The notes beneath the pieces were generated by a model. It was not told where the DNA came from, made no database searches, and saw only the letters and a list, made by a program, of their open reading frames with translations. A stretch of DNA of 64,000 nucleotides from Latrodectus hesperus (Eukaryota; Arthropoda; Arachnida; Araneae; Theridiidae): the NCBI GenBank assembly GCA_037975125.1, contig CM075852.1:1654839-1718838 (forward strand), written 5' to 3'. Of this stretch, positions 26,201 through 41,407 are shown in pieces. The position numbers and the translations under genes are program-made. Position 1 is the first letter of the stretch; the number at the start of each line of letters is the position of its first letter.

Positions 26201-29200
26201 CATTCTTGAACCAATTAGACAAAGCTGATTATAGTGTAATAAATTATCTGAGCCATGGCGCCATCTGTTATTTATTTTATGATATATAAACAGAATTTTT
26301 TCAAAACTTTATTGCAAGCTTTTTTGATAGATAATGTTTTTTATCCGATTATCTGCGGCGACGTATAATATGCACAACAAAATTCGAATCTTTTTTAACG
26401 CATAATCTGCTGATTATATGCAGGAAAATATGGTAATTGTTATAGCTGCTGTTTTCTTTCACTTTCTACAAACCTTTAAAAACAATCATTTTACTGATCT
26501 GTCAAATTAAAATCACATCTTAGAAATTTAAATAAACTATGAAGATTTTTTTTAATTTTCTAATTTATTAATTTAAAAATGTAAAATATATCAACATAAT
26601 CATATAAAATTTCTTTTATTATATTACTTTTCCTTATCATTATCATATGTTTTATTATTATTATCATGATATTTTTTTATTTATTTTTATATTTAGAAAC
26701 TTTATACATTTCTATATTCTAATATATATTTCTTTTTTGAATTACTGAGAATTTGTTTTCAAAAAAGTGTTTATTTCATTCTATTACTCTACAATTAAAG
26801 TGTAAAATAAGCAACAATAAGATAATTAACTCACATTGAAAAAAACTAGATACTAAATTTATTTAACTTAATAGATTAATAATTATCAACATGGCAACAA
26901 GTGAGAGACAGGATTGGGTTTTCAATATTTCAAATGTTAAAACGGATGTCTGTATAGCATCATATTCACCTACAGTGGATTCCTTCCCATGTGGATCTTG
27001 AGGGGAATGAGATTGTGGACACTTTGGCCTAAGCTGGTGTGTCTGAGGACGGTGTGCCATCGGCACCTCCCACATTTCAGGAGATTCATTCAAAGATTAA
27101 ACACGAGAATAAAACCACTTGGATTGTCCCTCCTGAGCATCATTGGTACCGCTGCATACATCCAGGTGCTTTCCTGGCTACTGGTCTTACTTTTGCCCCC
27201 TGTGTTTCACAGGAGAGGCAATGAAATTTAGCCATTTGACCGTTTGCCCATCTCTGGACAACGTTAATTCTCTTATGCTTGACAACTATCATATGAAGGC
27301 TGCTAGAAAGAAAATGACCGATGCAGCCAATTTTTGACTTGGGGAAAAAATGTTCTTAATAGACAAGAACAAACGGCCATTGCATGTTTAAGAAGTGGCC
27401 ATCTTAGTAATTTGAAATTTGTCGAATGTACGAAGAAATTCAAAATTTGCTCCAAGTACTTAAATGAACAGGCCTCTCCTGAACATATTCTTCAATGCCT
27501 TGATCTCTTTGGGAGAGATCTGATGGAGAATCCACCTATGGTACTGGATTTATTTAAGATGTACGTGCTCAAGAACCTGGTCTTGCGCTGCTGACCTCAG
27601 GGGCATGCAACAACATAATTATCAACAGATGTAAAAAATAATTATATATAAATACAAATTTCATTTATAACAGGAAAAATAGGGTTGGTATGAAAAATGT
27701 AGTTGTGAAATGTTTAAACTTCCTTTTTTGATATCTTTATTTTAGAATAATTTTTCATCTTTAATTATTATTTAATCATTAATGACATTAGTTTGATAGA
27801 GATAATTTTTTGTTTGTGTTTCCTGAGTTGTACAAATAAAATACTTGTATTTAACTAATCAAGGAAAAAAAAGTTTTTAGGAAAGATATTTTTCATGAAA
27901 GAAGGCTTTGTTTGCTTGATACCAAAATATTTTCTTTGTAAACCTTATATGCTCTTTTTTTCAAAAAATATGAGATACATTATTTAAAACAATTAAAGGA
28001 TATTGTGAGTCTGATATTAAAAAAATGAAGTAGAAAAGTTTAAATAGGAAAATTATAATGGCTACAAAGTTTGAAAAATGCAAGCAATTTCTTTGATATA
28101 TTTGTTTTACAATGGAAGTGAAAATCCATCTAAAATGAATTCTTTGCATAGGTAAAGTGTAAAAACAATTTGCAGTTGTTGAATTTTTCTCTCATGCAAT
28201 AATAGTCATTTACAATGCTTATCAGCACAAAATAAGGATTCAAATTTAATGCTAACAATCAGAAGAAACCACATTGTGAATGCCATTTTATTATGATAAC
28301 ATCTTAAAATGTCTATTAGTACCAGATTTTTGGCTCAAACTATTTTAAACCAAGTCCAACAGATTAGTTTGTTTAATCACAGACCTATGGCTTGTGTTTA
28401 GTTTCTTGGGGATCACCATGCTGTCCACTGAAGGGAGTCATAGGAGTATTTCAGAAAAGAGACAACATTTGAGTATAACAACATGTGCTTTACTGATGAG
28501 CCTAACTTGAATGTACAATTTGATATTGCGGGCCAAGGTGTCCTGATTGGCTAGAATGTTCTCTCATTGTTGGAATGTAGTGAGTTTGAATTCTGGATTC
28601 ACTGAAGATTCATTAAATTCTTTAAAGTTGGCTGGGACACGTTAAATAGTTTAAGTTTATAATATCCTCCTAATGAAATGATATCTCTGCGAGTGGCATG
28701 TCAAGTTTTGGGGAGTCTTGCTTGGATCCTTCTTCTAAATTATAGTCTCCCACTCAGCAGCTTTCATTAGCTAGTAAAACCCAACTTAGGGCTAAGTATA
28801 GGGAAATATGGTGGTTCTCTCTAATAATTTGATAGCAGGCATATTCTTTTCTAGTAAGAATATTGAATCTTACACTGGTGAATGAAAGCATTGAATTTGC
28901 TAGATGTAAGTAATGGTCTTGTCCAATATTTCTAGTAAAGATCACACTGATTTATATTTTATTAGGTATAGAGCTCTAATGGTTCAACAATACAAGGTTG
29001 ATGTTCTCAGACTTATTGTTATCCTTTGCATGTCAGTGATCAAAAATGAATGTGTTCTCTTAAGGATACTACTTACTACACATCATTTTAGGTTAAGACT
29101 ATTTCTTTTACAGAGAAGGAACCCTTTGAATGAATAATTACATTCCCTAGAAAGGAATCTAATGGAACAAGTTAGAGACATTCAATATGAAAGATTTGCT

Positions 29201-32200
29201 TGTCACTTATCACTTCCAGAAACAATTCAGCAGTTGGAAAGTTTTCTTCTACAAGAGTAAAAGAGAACAACACCAGGTTCTTCATTAATATTCTCATTGA
29301 TTTAATACATCATAAGGAGTGATCTTGTTTTCAGCTAGTGAAAACTTTTTTTCTTTCTAAAAAATGTTTTTTAGGAGAGAATAAGACATCTTTGATTTTT
29401 CTTTGTTTGCAATTTATATCCAACATCATAATATCCTTTAATTGTTTTGAACAGATATTTATTTATTACCATTTCCAGTTATATTAAGCTGTTTAAATAT
29501 TTGTTTCTTTAACATCTGGTTTACTCTCTTTGCATTGCTTTAGAAAGAAATTGTATACTGAAGGAATTTTTCAATCCATTGGTTTCAAAGAATTTCATGA
29601 GTATTTAATTCTTTCTGAAGAAGAGAAAAAAAGTGATAAAGGCAAAATAATTCTTGAAAAAGGTATTTTTGGTCATTTTTAATTACCTATATTTAAAAAT
29701 TTTTTTTCCATATTATTCAAGTTTTTTCTTGATATATGTGCATTTTATTTTTTCTGTTTTTTTAATTAATTTTTTTTTCTAAATGTACCTCAAATTTAGC
29801 AATGCTCTTTTTTAATTTTATAATTCTATAGAATACAAAAGTTGTTACATTTTATTTATAATTTTTGTTTAAAAGTTTGCTTATCATGAAGACTTGGATG
29901 TATTTTTTAATTATTAAACTTAAGATTGAATTTTAGTCTTCTAAAATCCTTCTTTTTCATTTTTGATGACTTTTAATATTAATAAAAGCTATTAGTTATA
30001 AAAGGAAATTTATAATTTTGAATTATAGCAAATTAAAATTATTTTCTATTTTTAATAGTTGCAGTCTTATTTTTGATTAAGATGCAATCAGATTAAAATA
30101 TGCGACTTTTCTTTTTCACAGTAAATTTAAAAGAAAATCCAAATAGTATCCAATCAGATGTTTTTCATAATAAATATTATTACTATACAGTTTAATATAT
30201 TTTTAATCATGCTGTGTATTTTTGTTTTATGCGCATCATAAGCAGTATATGTTTTGGATTATTCGTTAAAAAATTGTGGATTATATACAGAAAATATGGT
30301 ACTTAAATGTATTTTTATAATGCATGTAAAACTGTTGAGGATTCTGGCAAAATTTTCTGTTGCAATTTTTAAAGCAACGATAGAACTTTACTTTTGACAT
30401 TAGGTGTGTCTTCCAATTATAATTTTTTCAATGTTATCCTAAAATAGAAGGGAGAATGGGATTTAGTGGAAAACACAGTTTGAGATTTTATTTAAATAAC
30501 TTTTTACTATATTTGCAGTATAAACTAAAACAATTTTTTTTATTATATTTCCATAGCTATGATTTATCACTATTTCATTCTCTATCATTCTTAAAGAAAG
30601 CCAATTATTTATAGGTCTTTTATACTCATATAAGCATATGTTGCTCTTTTTTGTGAAAAGTCAAAACAAATTCATCACATTATTGATTGTTTCCTGTCTT
30701 CCTGAAAATTGAACCACTTTATTAAAAGGATTCTTTACTCAGTTTCTGATCCATACATTTGTCTTAATATCTCAATACTTCTGTTCTGCAGTTTTGGAAA
30801 GCTTAAGGCAAGGCTCATTATCTATAACATTGATGATACACTGGCACAAACTTTCAATAAATAGTACATAGTACTCTTTGTCAATTGAAATGCTGCTTCA
30901 ACATTTTTTTTCAATCCTGTGAAAGTGCCTATCAAATAAATGCATAATATATGTTTACAGTACATATGCTTCTTTGCATATCTTACATAAATTTAACATT
31001 CAAATTTAACTTGCTTGAAAATGAAACTGATAACTTTTTTCTTTGTGTTTTATTTTGAAAAGCTGATTAGTTTATATATCAGCAACTTTTATAGTCATAA
31101 AGTAAATTTATGTAATTTTTCTTTATAATTGTTAATTTTTTATTTTCATATGCTTTTTCATATCACTAATTTTATATAAATTATTCTATGTTTTTATGCT
31201 CCACAGAAAACTATTTGCTTATATTAGAGCAATAGGTTTTTTAAATTTTATTTCATTTATATTTTAAGCTCTGTAAATATATATAAAAATTTTTTTTAAT
31301 ATATTTATACATTTAATATTATTATATACATTAATTTTTGTTTTTTAAATTTTTAAAATGTTGTTTGGATTTTAAAAAAATAATTTCTTAAAAAAAATAT
31401 TATTTTGGTGCCGCATGTGCAGTTTTTGGGACTTGTGCCATAAAACCCAACCAACCAACCTATGTTTTATGAAATATAATTTTTTTATAAAACCATTTAC
31501 TCTGTAAATTAATTTTCTTAATATGAACAAAATAATCAAACTGAAAATATTAATCTCTTGTGTTGGAAATTATTTGGCAGAACCCTGTAAAAAGGGGATT
31601 ATCATTCAGGTTGTATATATCTGCATACCTTCCATTTCATTGCGTATTAAATCCATATCATGTGTGCATCATAAGAAGAATCATGTGTGCAATAGTATAT
31701 GGCTTAATTAAGCAAAGTAAAGTTATATATCAGTAATTTATGGTAATGCTTATAGAATCCATAAAATAAATTTTAAAACTCATTAATATTATTCAAATAT
31801 TTCAATAAAATTAATTTAGTAGATTAAATTAGGTGCAATAGTGTGTCAATAATTGTAAACATTACAAACACAAATTATTTTTAAAAAAAGAGAATTTTCT
31901 CATAGTTTGTGTGTTAAACCATATAAATAGTAATTTTATTAAATATATATATATACTTAAAGGCATCTAATAATGGGATAAAATTTCTGGAAAACAAACT
32001 TTAAATAATGTGATTGCAAAAAAAGCATAATTTAACTTTTCACACAAGTTAAAAAAATTACTTATAATAAATAATCTTGTATATAATATATTTAAATAAT
32101 CTTGTATACTTCAGTAACTTGTAATATCACTTGATATCAGTTTGATTAAGGATATATGATCAATTCTAAAGGATTGGTAAAAGTAAACATTGTTTAAAAA

Positions 32201-35200
32201 TTTCTGATTATTGATATAAAATATATATTTTATGTGAAAAGGAAATTAAGGGTTTTTCATCGATAATGCACCATATTCAAATGTTACTAGCGGAAAAAAA
32301 AGCTGAAAACTCACAGGCACTTGTATTGAGATACATTTCATTGTTTAACAATTTGCAGAAGTTTATTATCCATCTCTCAATTATTTAACAATAATTGAGA
32401 TTGATATGAAGATCTTCGTAAAGGGAGACTCTTATCACTAGACTGCAGTAAGCCTTTGTATGGGCTTGCATCTAAATTTGAAGTTTGTAATGAATTAACA
32501 ATGAATTTGTTTTGCATGGCTGTGATCATTCTACCAGCCAATTTCTCTAAATTGTCACTAAATATTGCTAGTTTATTATTTACCTTCTTGAATATTAGTA
32601 GCACTAAATATCTATTACTGTCACGTATTTTATCCTTTTTTATTCTTTATTCTCTCTACAACAAATACCTTTTGTACTCTTTGAATAATCAAATTAATAT
32701 TGCATTTTTTTTTTTTTTTACCAATTTAATGCGAATATATTAGATAATCTGTCATTTCCAACACATTTTTATTCTTTTACCTCTACCTATTTTTACAGTT
32801 ATTTCTGCAATTGATTTATGTGTGCAAATGTTTGAAAATTGATACTTTATACCATTAGTAAAACAGTTATTATATAATCAACTACATCTTAATATCAAAA
32901 TGAATATTTTCGTTTTGCAAAAACATTAATTAATACCTCTTAGAAATTTAAAATCATTTCATACTTTTCACTTCAAAATGAATAGTCTATATACATATCA
33001 TTACATCACTAATCAAACTCAAAATTGTGCATTGTATTGAATCCTGTTATAAAGTATTAAGAAATTATTAACTAGGAATAAATTGAGTTATATAATTAAC
33101 ACTTTAATTGCATTTAATTTTCCCTTAATTAATAGAAAATAAATCAAATGGAATATTAAAATATTAATCAAGCAAAATCTTTTAACTGTGCCAACTTTTT
33201 GTCTTATGAAACCTAAAATATAAAAAATATTTTGTGTAACAGACTTTTTTACTCTCTAAAAGATCAGGATTAATTTTTTATTTTATGTTGTTTAGACCAT
33301 AACTAGCATAATTAAATCATAGCTTTAAAAGTTTTTTTTTTCCTCTATCAGCCATTGAAGATATGAAACTAGTGACTAGACAATATGCAAGAAAACAAGT
33401 CAAGTGGGTTGTTAATCGTTTCTTAAAAAGTAAGAATTGTGATTTTTCTTTTAGTACCTTTCTTTATATATACTTTGAATTCTGCAATAATTTTTTTTAA
33501 GTTTTATCAAATTGAATCCCACAATTTATGGTTATTTTATAATCATTTTCTTGTTTTCATATTAAAAAAAGCAACTAGTATGAATAAATTAAGTAATTTT
33601 CAATAAAATTATTCAGAAATATTTTTAAAATTTTTTACTATTTAATAGTATTTGAATATTATTGCATTCCAAATTAAAATTAATAATAATTGCCTTAAAA
33701 AATTCATATTTTTTTATACTTAAAATTAAATTTTTTGAAATAAATCAATTTGTTCTTAAAAATCAATAGTTCTAGAATGTTTTAAACTGCACAGTTATTA
33801 TAGAATTATTTTTTTAAATAAGCTTCATATAATATATAATTTATAAGAAATTAATATATTTTCCCAAAAAATATGTAGCCAAATGTTGCATCTTAAGATC
33901 AAAGCTTATTGCAAATTACAAAATTTTCACTTCACTTTATGCAATATAAATTTATACTTCCATTGAAAAAATAGTAAAAATCTTTTTTTTCATTTTGCAT
34001 TGCAATTTTTATATTGATATGGCTCCTGAAAATATCATAATTTTAATGTTTGTATGTACTAAAAATAAGATGATACATAAATGTATGAAATACCTCGGAT
34101 AATACAGTCACTAAAATGTAGCATTACATTTTTTCAGAAATTGTCAACAAAATATATAAACAGTATTTTGTTATTAATAACTATAATTTTCATTTTGCTA
34201 TATTTTTTTAAATAATTCTAGAACCAGACAGGCAGCCTCCTCCTATATATGAATTAAATTCTACTAATTTAGATCTGTGGCAAGAAAATGTGCTTGACCC
34301 TGCTGTTGAAGTAGTTCAATCAGTTATACAAGTATGAATTTTATATATATTAAATGTGTTCAGATAATTTTATTTGTTTATTTGTTGATATATTATTCAT
34401 TTATTGTTTAAAAGTCTTGTTTGATTAAATGTTTTCACTTCATTATCAATTGTTTTCCTTGCATCAAGATTCATAGAAACATGTCCAAACATCTTTGCAT
34501 TTTGCATAATAATACAAAAAAAAAAAATTTCACCTCAAGTAAGGGATTTCTGCTTTGAAAAAAGAAATGCAATATCATTAATGAATACAATTTTCCAAAT
34601 TTTATATATTGCATAAAAAGGCAATTCATGAGTAATAAAAATGAATATTTGTACATAAAGAAATGTATACTTGTATATAAAATTTAAAAAGTAACAAATA
34701 TTTAGTTTATGACAAGTTCAATATGCTGCCATCAATGCTGCACTGAACTATAAGGAAAAATTTTTAAAACTTGCTGAAGTATCGAAACATTGTGTTTTTG
34801 AAGTTATTTCCATAAATTTTGTCCTTAATGTTCTTCTGTGAAAATGAGTCTTAAGGGTTTTACAAATGGAGAATAAAATGGCCAGGTGATATCCATTTCA
34901 GTTACTTATGAGTAATCCATTGGCAAAATAAATTCTCCAAAGTCCATTTCCAGAAATTCTAAAAATATCATTCCAATGAGTTTATCCTAAATTAACCACA
35001 TCATTTTGACAATTGGATCATTTTTCAATAATGGCTCAGAAATCATATTTTAAATATGTTTGTTCAGCAGACAATATCTTACTGATTATTCATTGATTTG
35101 ACATTACAAACGAAACAGTTAAATTTTAAATAGAGATTTCTCCATCACATAAATCCAGATTTCTTATGTCCTAAATATTGTGGTTTCATTTATTGAATTA

Positions 35201-36704
35201 ACAAAGTCTGTATATTGAATGTTTATCCCTTAACCAACTTAGATTTTACAACAAATTTTTATTAATCTTATCAATAATAATGCCAAAGAAATGTAAACTC
35301 TGTTCAATTGCAATAGAGATCAATGACTAATTAATTTGAATTTTATATTAAAAAAGTTGTAAGTCTTGAACAACAATTTGTCACAAAGTCTCTGAGTTGA
35401 TTCCAACCTGTTGTGCAACTCATGATTGATTTTTTGTGCTGTTTTGAAATACAGTTCATGTTTTATTGATGCTTTCTAGCATTTTCACACTTTCTCAGTG
35501 ATCAAACTGTCATCATTTGCACTATCATTTGTCTCAAATTGTACTCGATATCAAATATTTTTGAGTATGCAATCATGCTATTATTTCTTGAATTATATAG
35601 TTTAATTATCAAAATTCAGTGAAAAATTCTATGTTATCATTTTTATGGGATAAAAATGCACACCTCAAAAATTCATAGGATACTTTGCATGCAACACAAA
35701 AATCCAAAAATTATTAAAAATTTTATTTTCTTCATATAGTTTGTTATCACTATAAGTTTTTTTCACTATTAATTTGTTTCTTCTCAGATGATCTATGAAT
35801 GTGGCCCGCCCTATAAACGGGTCTGTGGCGGTATGTCGCGGGTAACGCTACTCGTCTCAGTGACTTGGTTCACAGGTGCCCGTTGGGTAACGACAAATGA
35901 GTAGCAGTTTCTGGCCTCGTTGTGGCAAAGGGTTAGTCACCCAAGTGCCCGCCGTTATTAAAAAAAAAAAAAAACTGATGAGATTTTAGGATTTGAAGTA
36001 ACAGTAAATTCATTTATAATTATCCTGATAATTCTTGCTGGATGCATTAATTAAAATGATTCTTCACCAAATACTGCTATACTTTTTTATTGAACTGTTT
36101 TCTTTATCAGAGAAGCTAAAACATATTGTTTCATAACAAAAATGTTTTTTTTTTCCCATTTGGTCATGTGATACTGAAATTTTATAAGTCATTTAATTTG
36201 AATTTTCCGATTATTAACAGTTTGACAGTTAAATGCTGTACAAATTGCATTTTGATAATTGAAATAGAAGCCTGGAATATTTCTTATTTCCCCTCAGATT
36301 CTTACTTTGAAAGCAAGTGATTGTAATTTTTTTCTTATAAGTTTGTGCAAATAGAATGATTTTTTATTCATAAAGGGTTCTTGCTACAAGCTACATTATG
36401 ATAGTTACCTTAAAACAGCATAAACTTTCTAGTGAGTTAGTCAATTTTTGTAAATTTAATTCCATAAAATATAAAATGTGTTATGAATAGTTTAACAATA
36501 TCATTGTATGTGGATTTTAAGCATTATAATTTTTACTGTCAAATGCTTTATTGAATTTATAACAAAACTGTTTAGAAATTAAACTGGGTCATACTAATAC
36601 AGACACAAGAAACTTTCAGTTTTCATAATAAATGATAAAATTATTTTGTTAGGCTGTCCTATTATGTCTTATTTATTTATTTATTGCAATAAAACTCCTC
36701 AGCT

Positions 36705-36745
<41 letters not shown>

Positions 36746-39700
36746 TTATCAATACTATCTGATATCATTTAAACTAATTCATAATAATGTTATGTTATGT
36801 TGTACCAAGGCTTCATGTATTTTTTATTAAATATATATTTTATGAATATTATTGATTATAATTTTCATGGTGATTTGCTTAACCCTTATATGATACTGTA
36901 GGGTTTGAGTCCTAAAATGAAACCTTTACCTGTTGAAGAAGGAGTAAAAGATGTTGCAGAAACACATTATTGCGATATTTGTGAAAGAGTTTTCGTTGGT
37001 CGAAGAATATGGGAAAGTAAGATATTATTTTCATATGAAGATTTAAATTATATTTCTGTTAAATTCAGTTATAATACTGAAAAAGAATGTCTATTTGTGT
37101 ATCATTTTTTTCCAACAGAAAACAATCCCTAAGTCACAAAGTTTTGTCAAGAGTTAAGCTTACTTATGTAAGTTTGCACATTAATAGAAAAATTTTAATT
37201 TTCTTCTGATTCATTTGATTTTTTTATCTAAATTTATATGCATTTCTTTTCCCACTGACCATTTCTGTAAACATAAAATTAAAAAGATAGCTAACTATAT
37301 CATCATAAATTTAATAAACAGTTGGGGGGTTACAATTTCTAAACTTGCATTTTGTACTATAATTTTTCATAATGAGAGGATATCATGCCATAAAGTATAA
37401 TTTGCTTGATTTCCTTAATTGACTATACCTGACTCAATATTGAAACATTATCTTTCAACTTTGAATGAATACATGTTTAATGTTATGGTTCAGTGGGCAA
37501 ATTTAAAATATTTTAGCCTTAAAGTCTGCTTAAACAGTCTATAAATCAGGTGCTGTGGTTAGAAATGTTGGAGAGTGGTTTAATAGGGTCTGATTCTGAA
37601 TTATTAATGTGGGTCAGTATTAGAAGCAGCCTGCATTTTTTTTCTTCATTGTAGTATTCTTAAAAAATGAGATTAAACAGAACACTCTGAATTTGAGACT
37701 ATAAGAATATTTACAAACAAAATAATTCGATAATGTCAATACATGTATGTGTGTATAAGTGTGTTGTCCCATTTTTGAATAAAATAATTATTACATTCCA
37801 GCTGCTTCATTGAACATTACTATAAAATACACTAAAATAAATAGGCGACATGGATAAAAAAATATCATTGATGCAGAACAATTTTCAACATTATTAAATA
37901 TAATTATAACAAGTAATTATCGATTTGCCAATCTTATTTTGAAACTATAACGCAGTAAGGATATTTCTGATCATCAAGAAAAAGGTATGATAACATTTTT
38001 ATCAAATTTCGAATGTTTAAATTCTTTGATAGAAACATTTTTGCAGTAGAAACAAAGATCAGCCTAATGTTATTATCGAACAACACAGATTTCTATCTCA
38101 ACACAGATTTTCAAAACAAAACGAAAATGTTTCTGATTATGTTGCTGCATAATCAGAAACATTTCTGCGAAAATTTACTTCTACTTGTGATTTTAATTGT
38201 GAATGTGAAAAATCAGTTGCTAATTTATCTTTTGAGAGCAGAGTTTATTAGAGGATTAAAAGGTGACTTTATTTGAGAGAAACTTTTAATGTTTTAAGAT
38301 TTAACATTTGATGTAGTTGTTGAACAAGCTTTAGAAGCTTCTAAAATAAACATCCATGAATTATCGAAACACTATTTAGTGGAAAACCAGACGAAGTTAA
38401 TAAAATTTTAAGAACTCAAAGTACTTTTAAAACAAATCATTCAAATGTTACAAAATGAGATTTTTCTAAAAAATGAAACAGGTCAAATTCTTGACATCGA
38501 TTTTCATCAACACTAAATTTTCGTGAACTTGCTATTATATTTATGATGCGGACATTCCAATCACCTTTCTTGAGAATGTTGTGCTGACATAACAAAATTA
38601 TGATGTACACTTTGTAAGTGAAAGGAACACGTTCAAAAATTCTATTTATCAACACTGCTGAAAAATATAAAGGCTTGTGAAATTCAATCTATTGAAAAAG
38701 ATGAATATGTTACAGATGTTGATTTAATCAGATATTTTTCCTAATAAGACTAAAGTTGTTGATATTTTCAAATTTACCACTGACTCTGAAAAATTTTGGA
38801 TTAATGGGCAGATAGATGGGAAAATACAAAATTTTTAAGTTGATTCAGGAGCATTTTAACTTTTTCTATACAAGCTTTTGATTTACTGAATTTAAGAAAA
38901 GTTTTACAACCTACAGACATGAAGTTTCGATTTTACACTCACGGAATTTTGGAACCATTAGGTTTTGTCAAAGTTTTAATCAAGTATAAAAATCTTACAA
39001 GTACAGTAACTTTGCATATAGTTTCAGATATGTTTACACCAGTGTTAGGAAGAGCAGGGATTTGACATTCAAAAAATAAATTTATCTGAAATCGATAAGT
39101 GTAATCAATATGAAGAAATTCAAATAAATACTGTCAATATTTCTAATATTATTGATGATATTATAAAACAATTTCCTATTGTGTTTGAACAAAAAGTGGG
39201 GAAAATACCTAAATTTATGTGCTCATTTAAAATTCCCATTAAATTCAAAACTTGTATTTTTAAAAGCTAGAGAAGTATCTTTTGCTTTACGGGAGAAAGT
39301 TGACGAAGAACTTAAAATACTTGAAAAAGATCAGATAATTACAAAAGTAGATTATAGCGACTGGGGTTCGCTTCTTGTTGTTATACCCTTGCTTGATGGT
39401 AGTGTTCGATTATGGGTTATAAAGTAGCTGTAAACCCTCAACTACAAGGTGTACATAATGCAATCCCAAAAATAGATGAAATACTGAATAGTCTTTGGAA
39501 CTCTGAATTTTACTGCACTCTAGACTTATTCAAAGTATATTTACACGTAGTGGTTGATGACGAAAAAAGGTAATTCAAACTATATCTACACATCAAGGAA
39601 CTTTTCAAATAAATCGTTTATCTTTCAGCATCAAATCTGCTTAGTCAATTCCACAGAATATTAGATCAAATATTGATGGGTCTATCAGGTGTATCTACTT

Positions 39701-41324
39701 ACTTTGATGATATTATAGTACTTGGAGAAACTTTTTCAGAATGACATGATCATCTGATCAAACGCTTGAGAGGTCTTCAAGAATTCAATACGCATGTAAA
39801 TAGTTTAAAATGTCAGTTTTTCAAAGACAAAATTTCATATTTAGGCTATATAATCCAACAAAACGAAATATCAAAATGTCCAAAGAAAACACAAACCATT
39901 ATTCATGCTCTTTGACCGAAAAATATCGAAGAATTGATCCCAAGTGCATCATCTCTGACTTATCCTTTAAGACAATTTCTAAAGAAAAATAAAATATTCC
40001 ACTGGTCTTTTAATTGTGAATCTGCCTTCATTAAATTAAAATATGAGATTTCTAGCGATAAGGTTTTGATGCCATACAATTCAAATTTACCCATTGTAGT
40101 TGCTTGTGACGTCAGCCCAACAGACATTGCTGGAGTTTTATTCCTTATAGTAAATGGTATGGAGAAACCAGTGGCCTTTACATCTAGATCCCTAACAATT
40201 TCTGAATAAAATTACAGTCAACTAGATCGTGAAGCATTAGCCATCAAATTTACAGTTCAAAAATTTCATAACTACATCTATGGTAGAGAATGTACACTAA
40301 TAACTGATAACCACTCGTTATATAGAATTTTTCATCATGTTAGTAAAATACCTTCTATGTCATCATTCTCATTACTAAGATATGCAGCATAATAATTTGG
40401 TGAATATAATTATAAATATAATTGCTTGGTGAATATAATTATAAAGTCCAAAACCACACCAGTTACCACCACATTATCTATCGGACTTTGTAATTTAAGT
40501 GTGAGAGTATGCAGTATTCTTTAAAAACGAGAGTAAGCAGAACAATCTGAGTTTGAGACTATAAGAATGTTTACAAACAGAACAATTCGATAATGTCATT
40601 ACAAGTATGTATGTATAAGTGTGTCGTCCCATTTTTGAATAAAATAATTATTACATTCTGGCTGCTTTAATGATTACTATAAAATACACTACATTAATTT
40701 TTACAGATAAAAGTTACTTTAATATATGATCATCCAGACAATTCTATTGTCATTCTAAGAATTCCATGAAACATTTGTTGGCACTACATTGCTAGGCACA
40801 CGGTCCTCATACCAATAATATCTAAATTTGATATTCAGTACTTCCTGGTGTTTTCCTTTGAAAATATTAGTATCGATATTATTGATAATATACAAAGCTA
40901 TTTTCATGCATATATTTTTGTCATGACTGTCTTATTTCATATTTACTATATCTATTGAATTCTTTCTATTTTTAATCATTATGCATGAATTAAATATTTA
41001 TCAGTCATCAGAAATTCATATTTAGATTAAATTTATTTCTTTACTTTACCTGTTATACTTGTGAGGCACACACACACAAGTTTTGATATTATATTATTAT
41101 ATTTTATTGTAAAATTAACTATATGCATATATTAGAATGATATATTATATATTAATAAATGTGCTTTGATATCTGTATAATTGCATTATTATTGTGTTTA
41201 TATGTTAATTGCTTACTATATAATTTGTCTTGCATTCCTTAATTTTTTTTAAATAGTTATTGTATATGCATTTTGGAAGAATTAAAATACATTTCAAATA
41301 TATATGCTTTTGTTGATCACAAAT

Positions 41325-41407
<83 letters not shown>

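Larger units (their letters stand above)
24532..29543 (+). other. TRIT1 intron 6 (5.0 kb)
   Basis: Contains a terminal-inverted-repeat element (25502-26440), a LINE RNase H fragment (26880-27600) and a tRNA-derived SINE (28528-28815). The stretch 28900-29300 has short open frames but nothing recognisable. Confidence 0.8.
34332..36901 (+). other. TRIT1 intron 9 (2.6 kb)
   Basis: Contains a possible mariner-like relic on the minus strand, a 5-prime-truncated SINE with intact poly(A), and an (AT)n array, all listed separately. Confidence 0.8.
37650..40693 (+). mobile_element. Ty3/Gypsy-type LTR retrotransposon, decayed and lacking integrase
   Basis: Two direct LTRs of about 185 bp flank a 2.7-kb interior. 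In 5-prime to 3-prime order, fragments resemble gag-like sequence, an aspartic protease region (a V-D-S-G-A phrase near 38840), reverse transcriptase (near 39330-39420 and a YFDDIIV motif at about 39701-39721) and RNase H (near 40020-40320, with ACDVS and DREAL phrases). After RNase H only a short duplicated AT-rich segment precedes the 3-prime LTR, so integrase is missing. Numerous stops and frameshifts make it non-functional. A possible primer-binding site phrase AGGCGACATGG lies just after the 5-prime LTR. Inserted in TRIT1 intron 10, sense orientation. Confidence 0.88.

Noticed and set aside
32377..32604. Minus-strand 75-codon open frame in TRIT1 intron 7
   Set aside because: Composition is protein-like, but no family is recognised and there are no supporting splice sites. 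Not called as a gene.
37017..37205. Read-through of TRIT1 exon 10 to a stop at 37130, or a last exon near 37121 with an S-L-S-H-K-V-L frame
   Set aside because: The first lacks the finger histidines. The second is out of phase with exon 10. Exon 11 at 41440 is in phase and gives the exact C-x2-C-x12-H-x5-H spacing.
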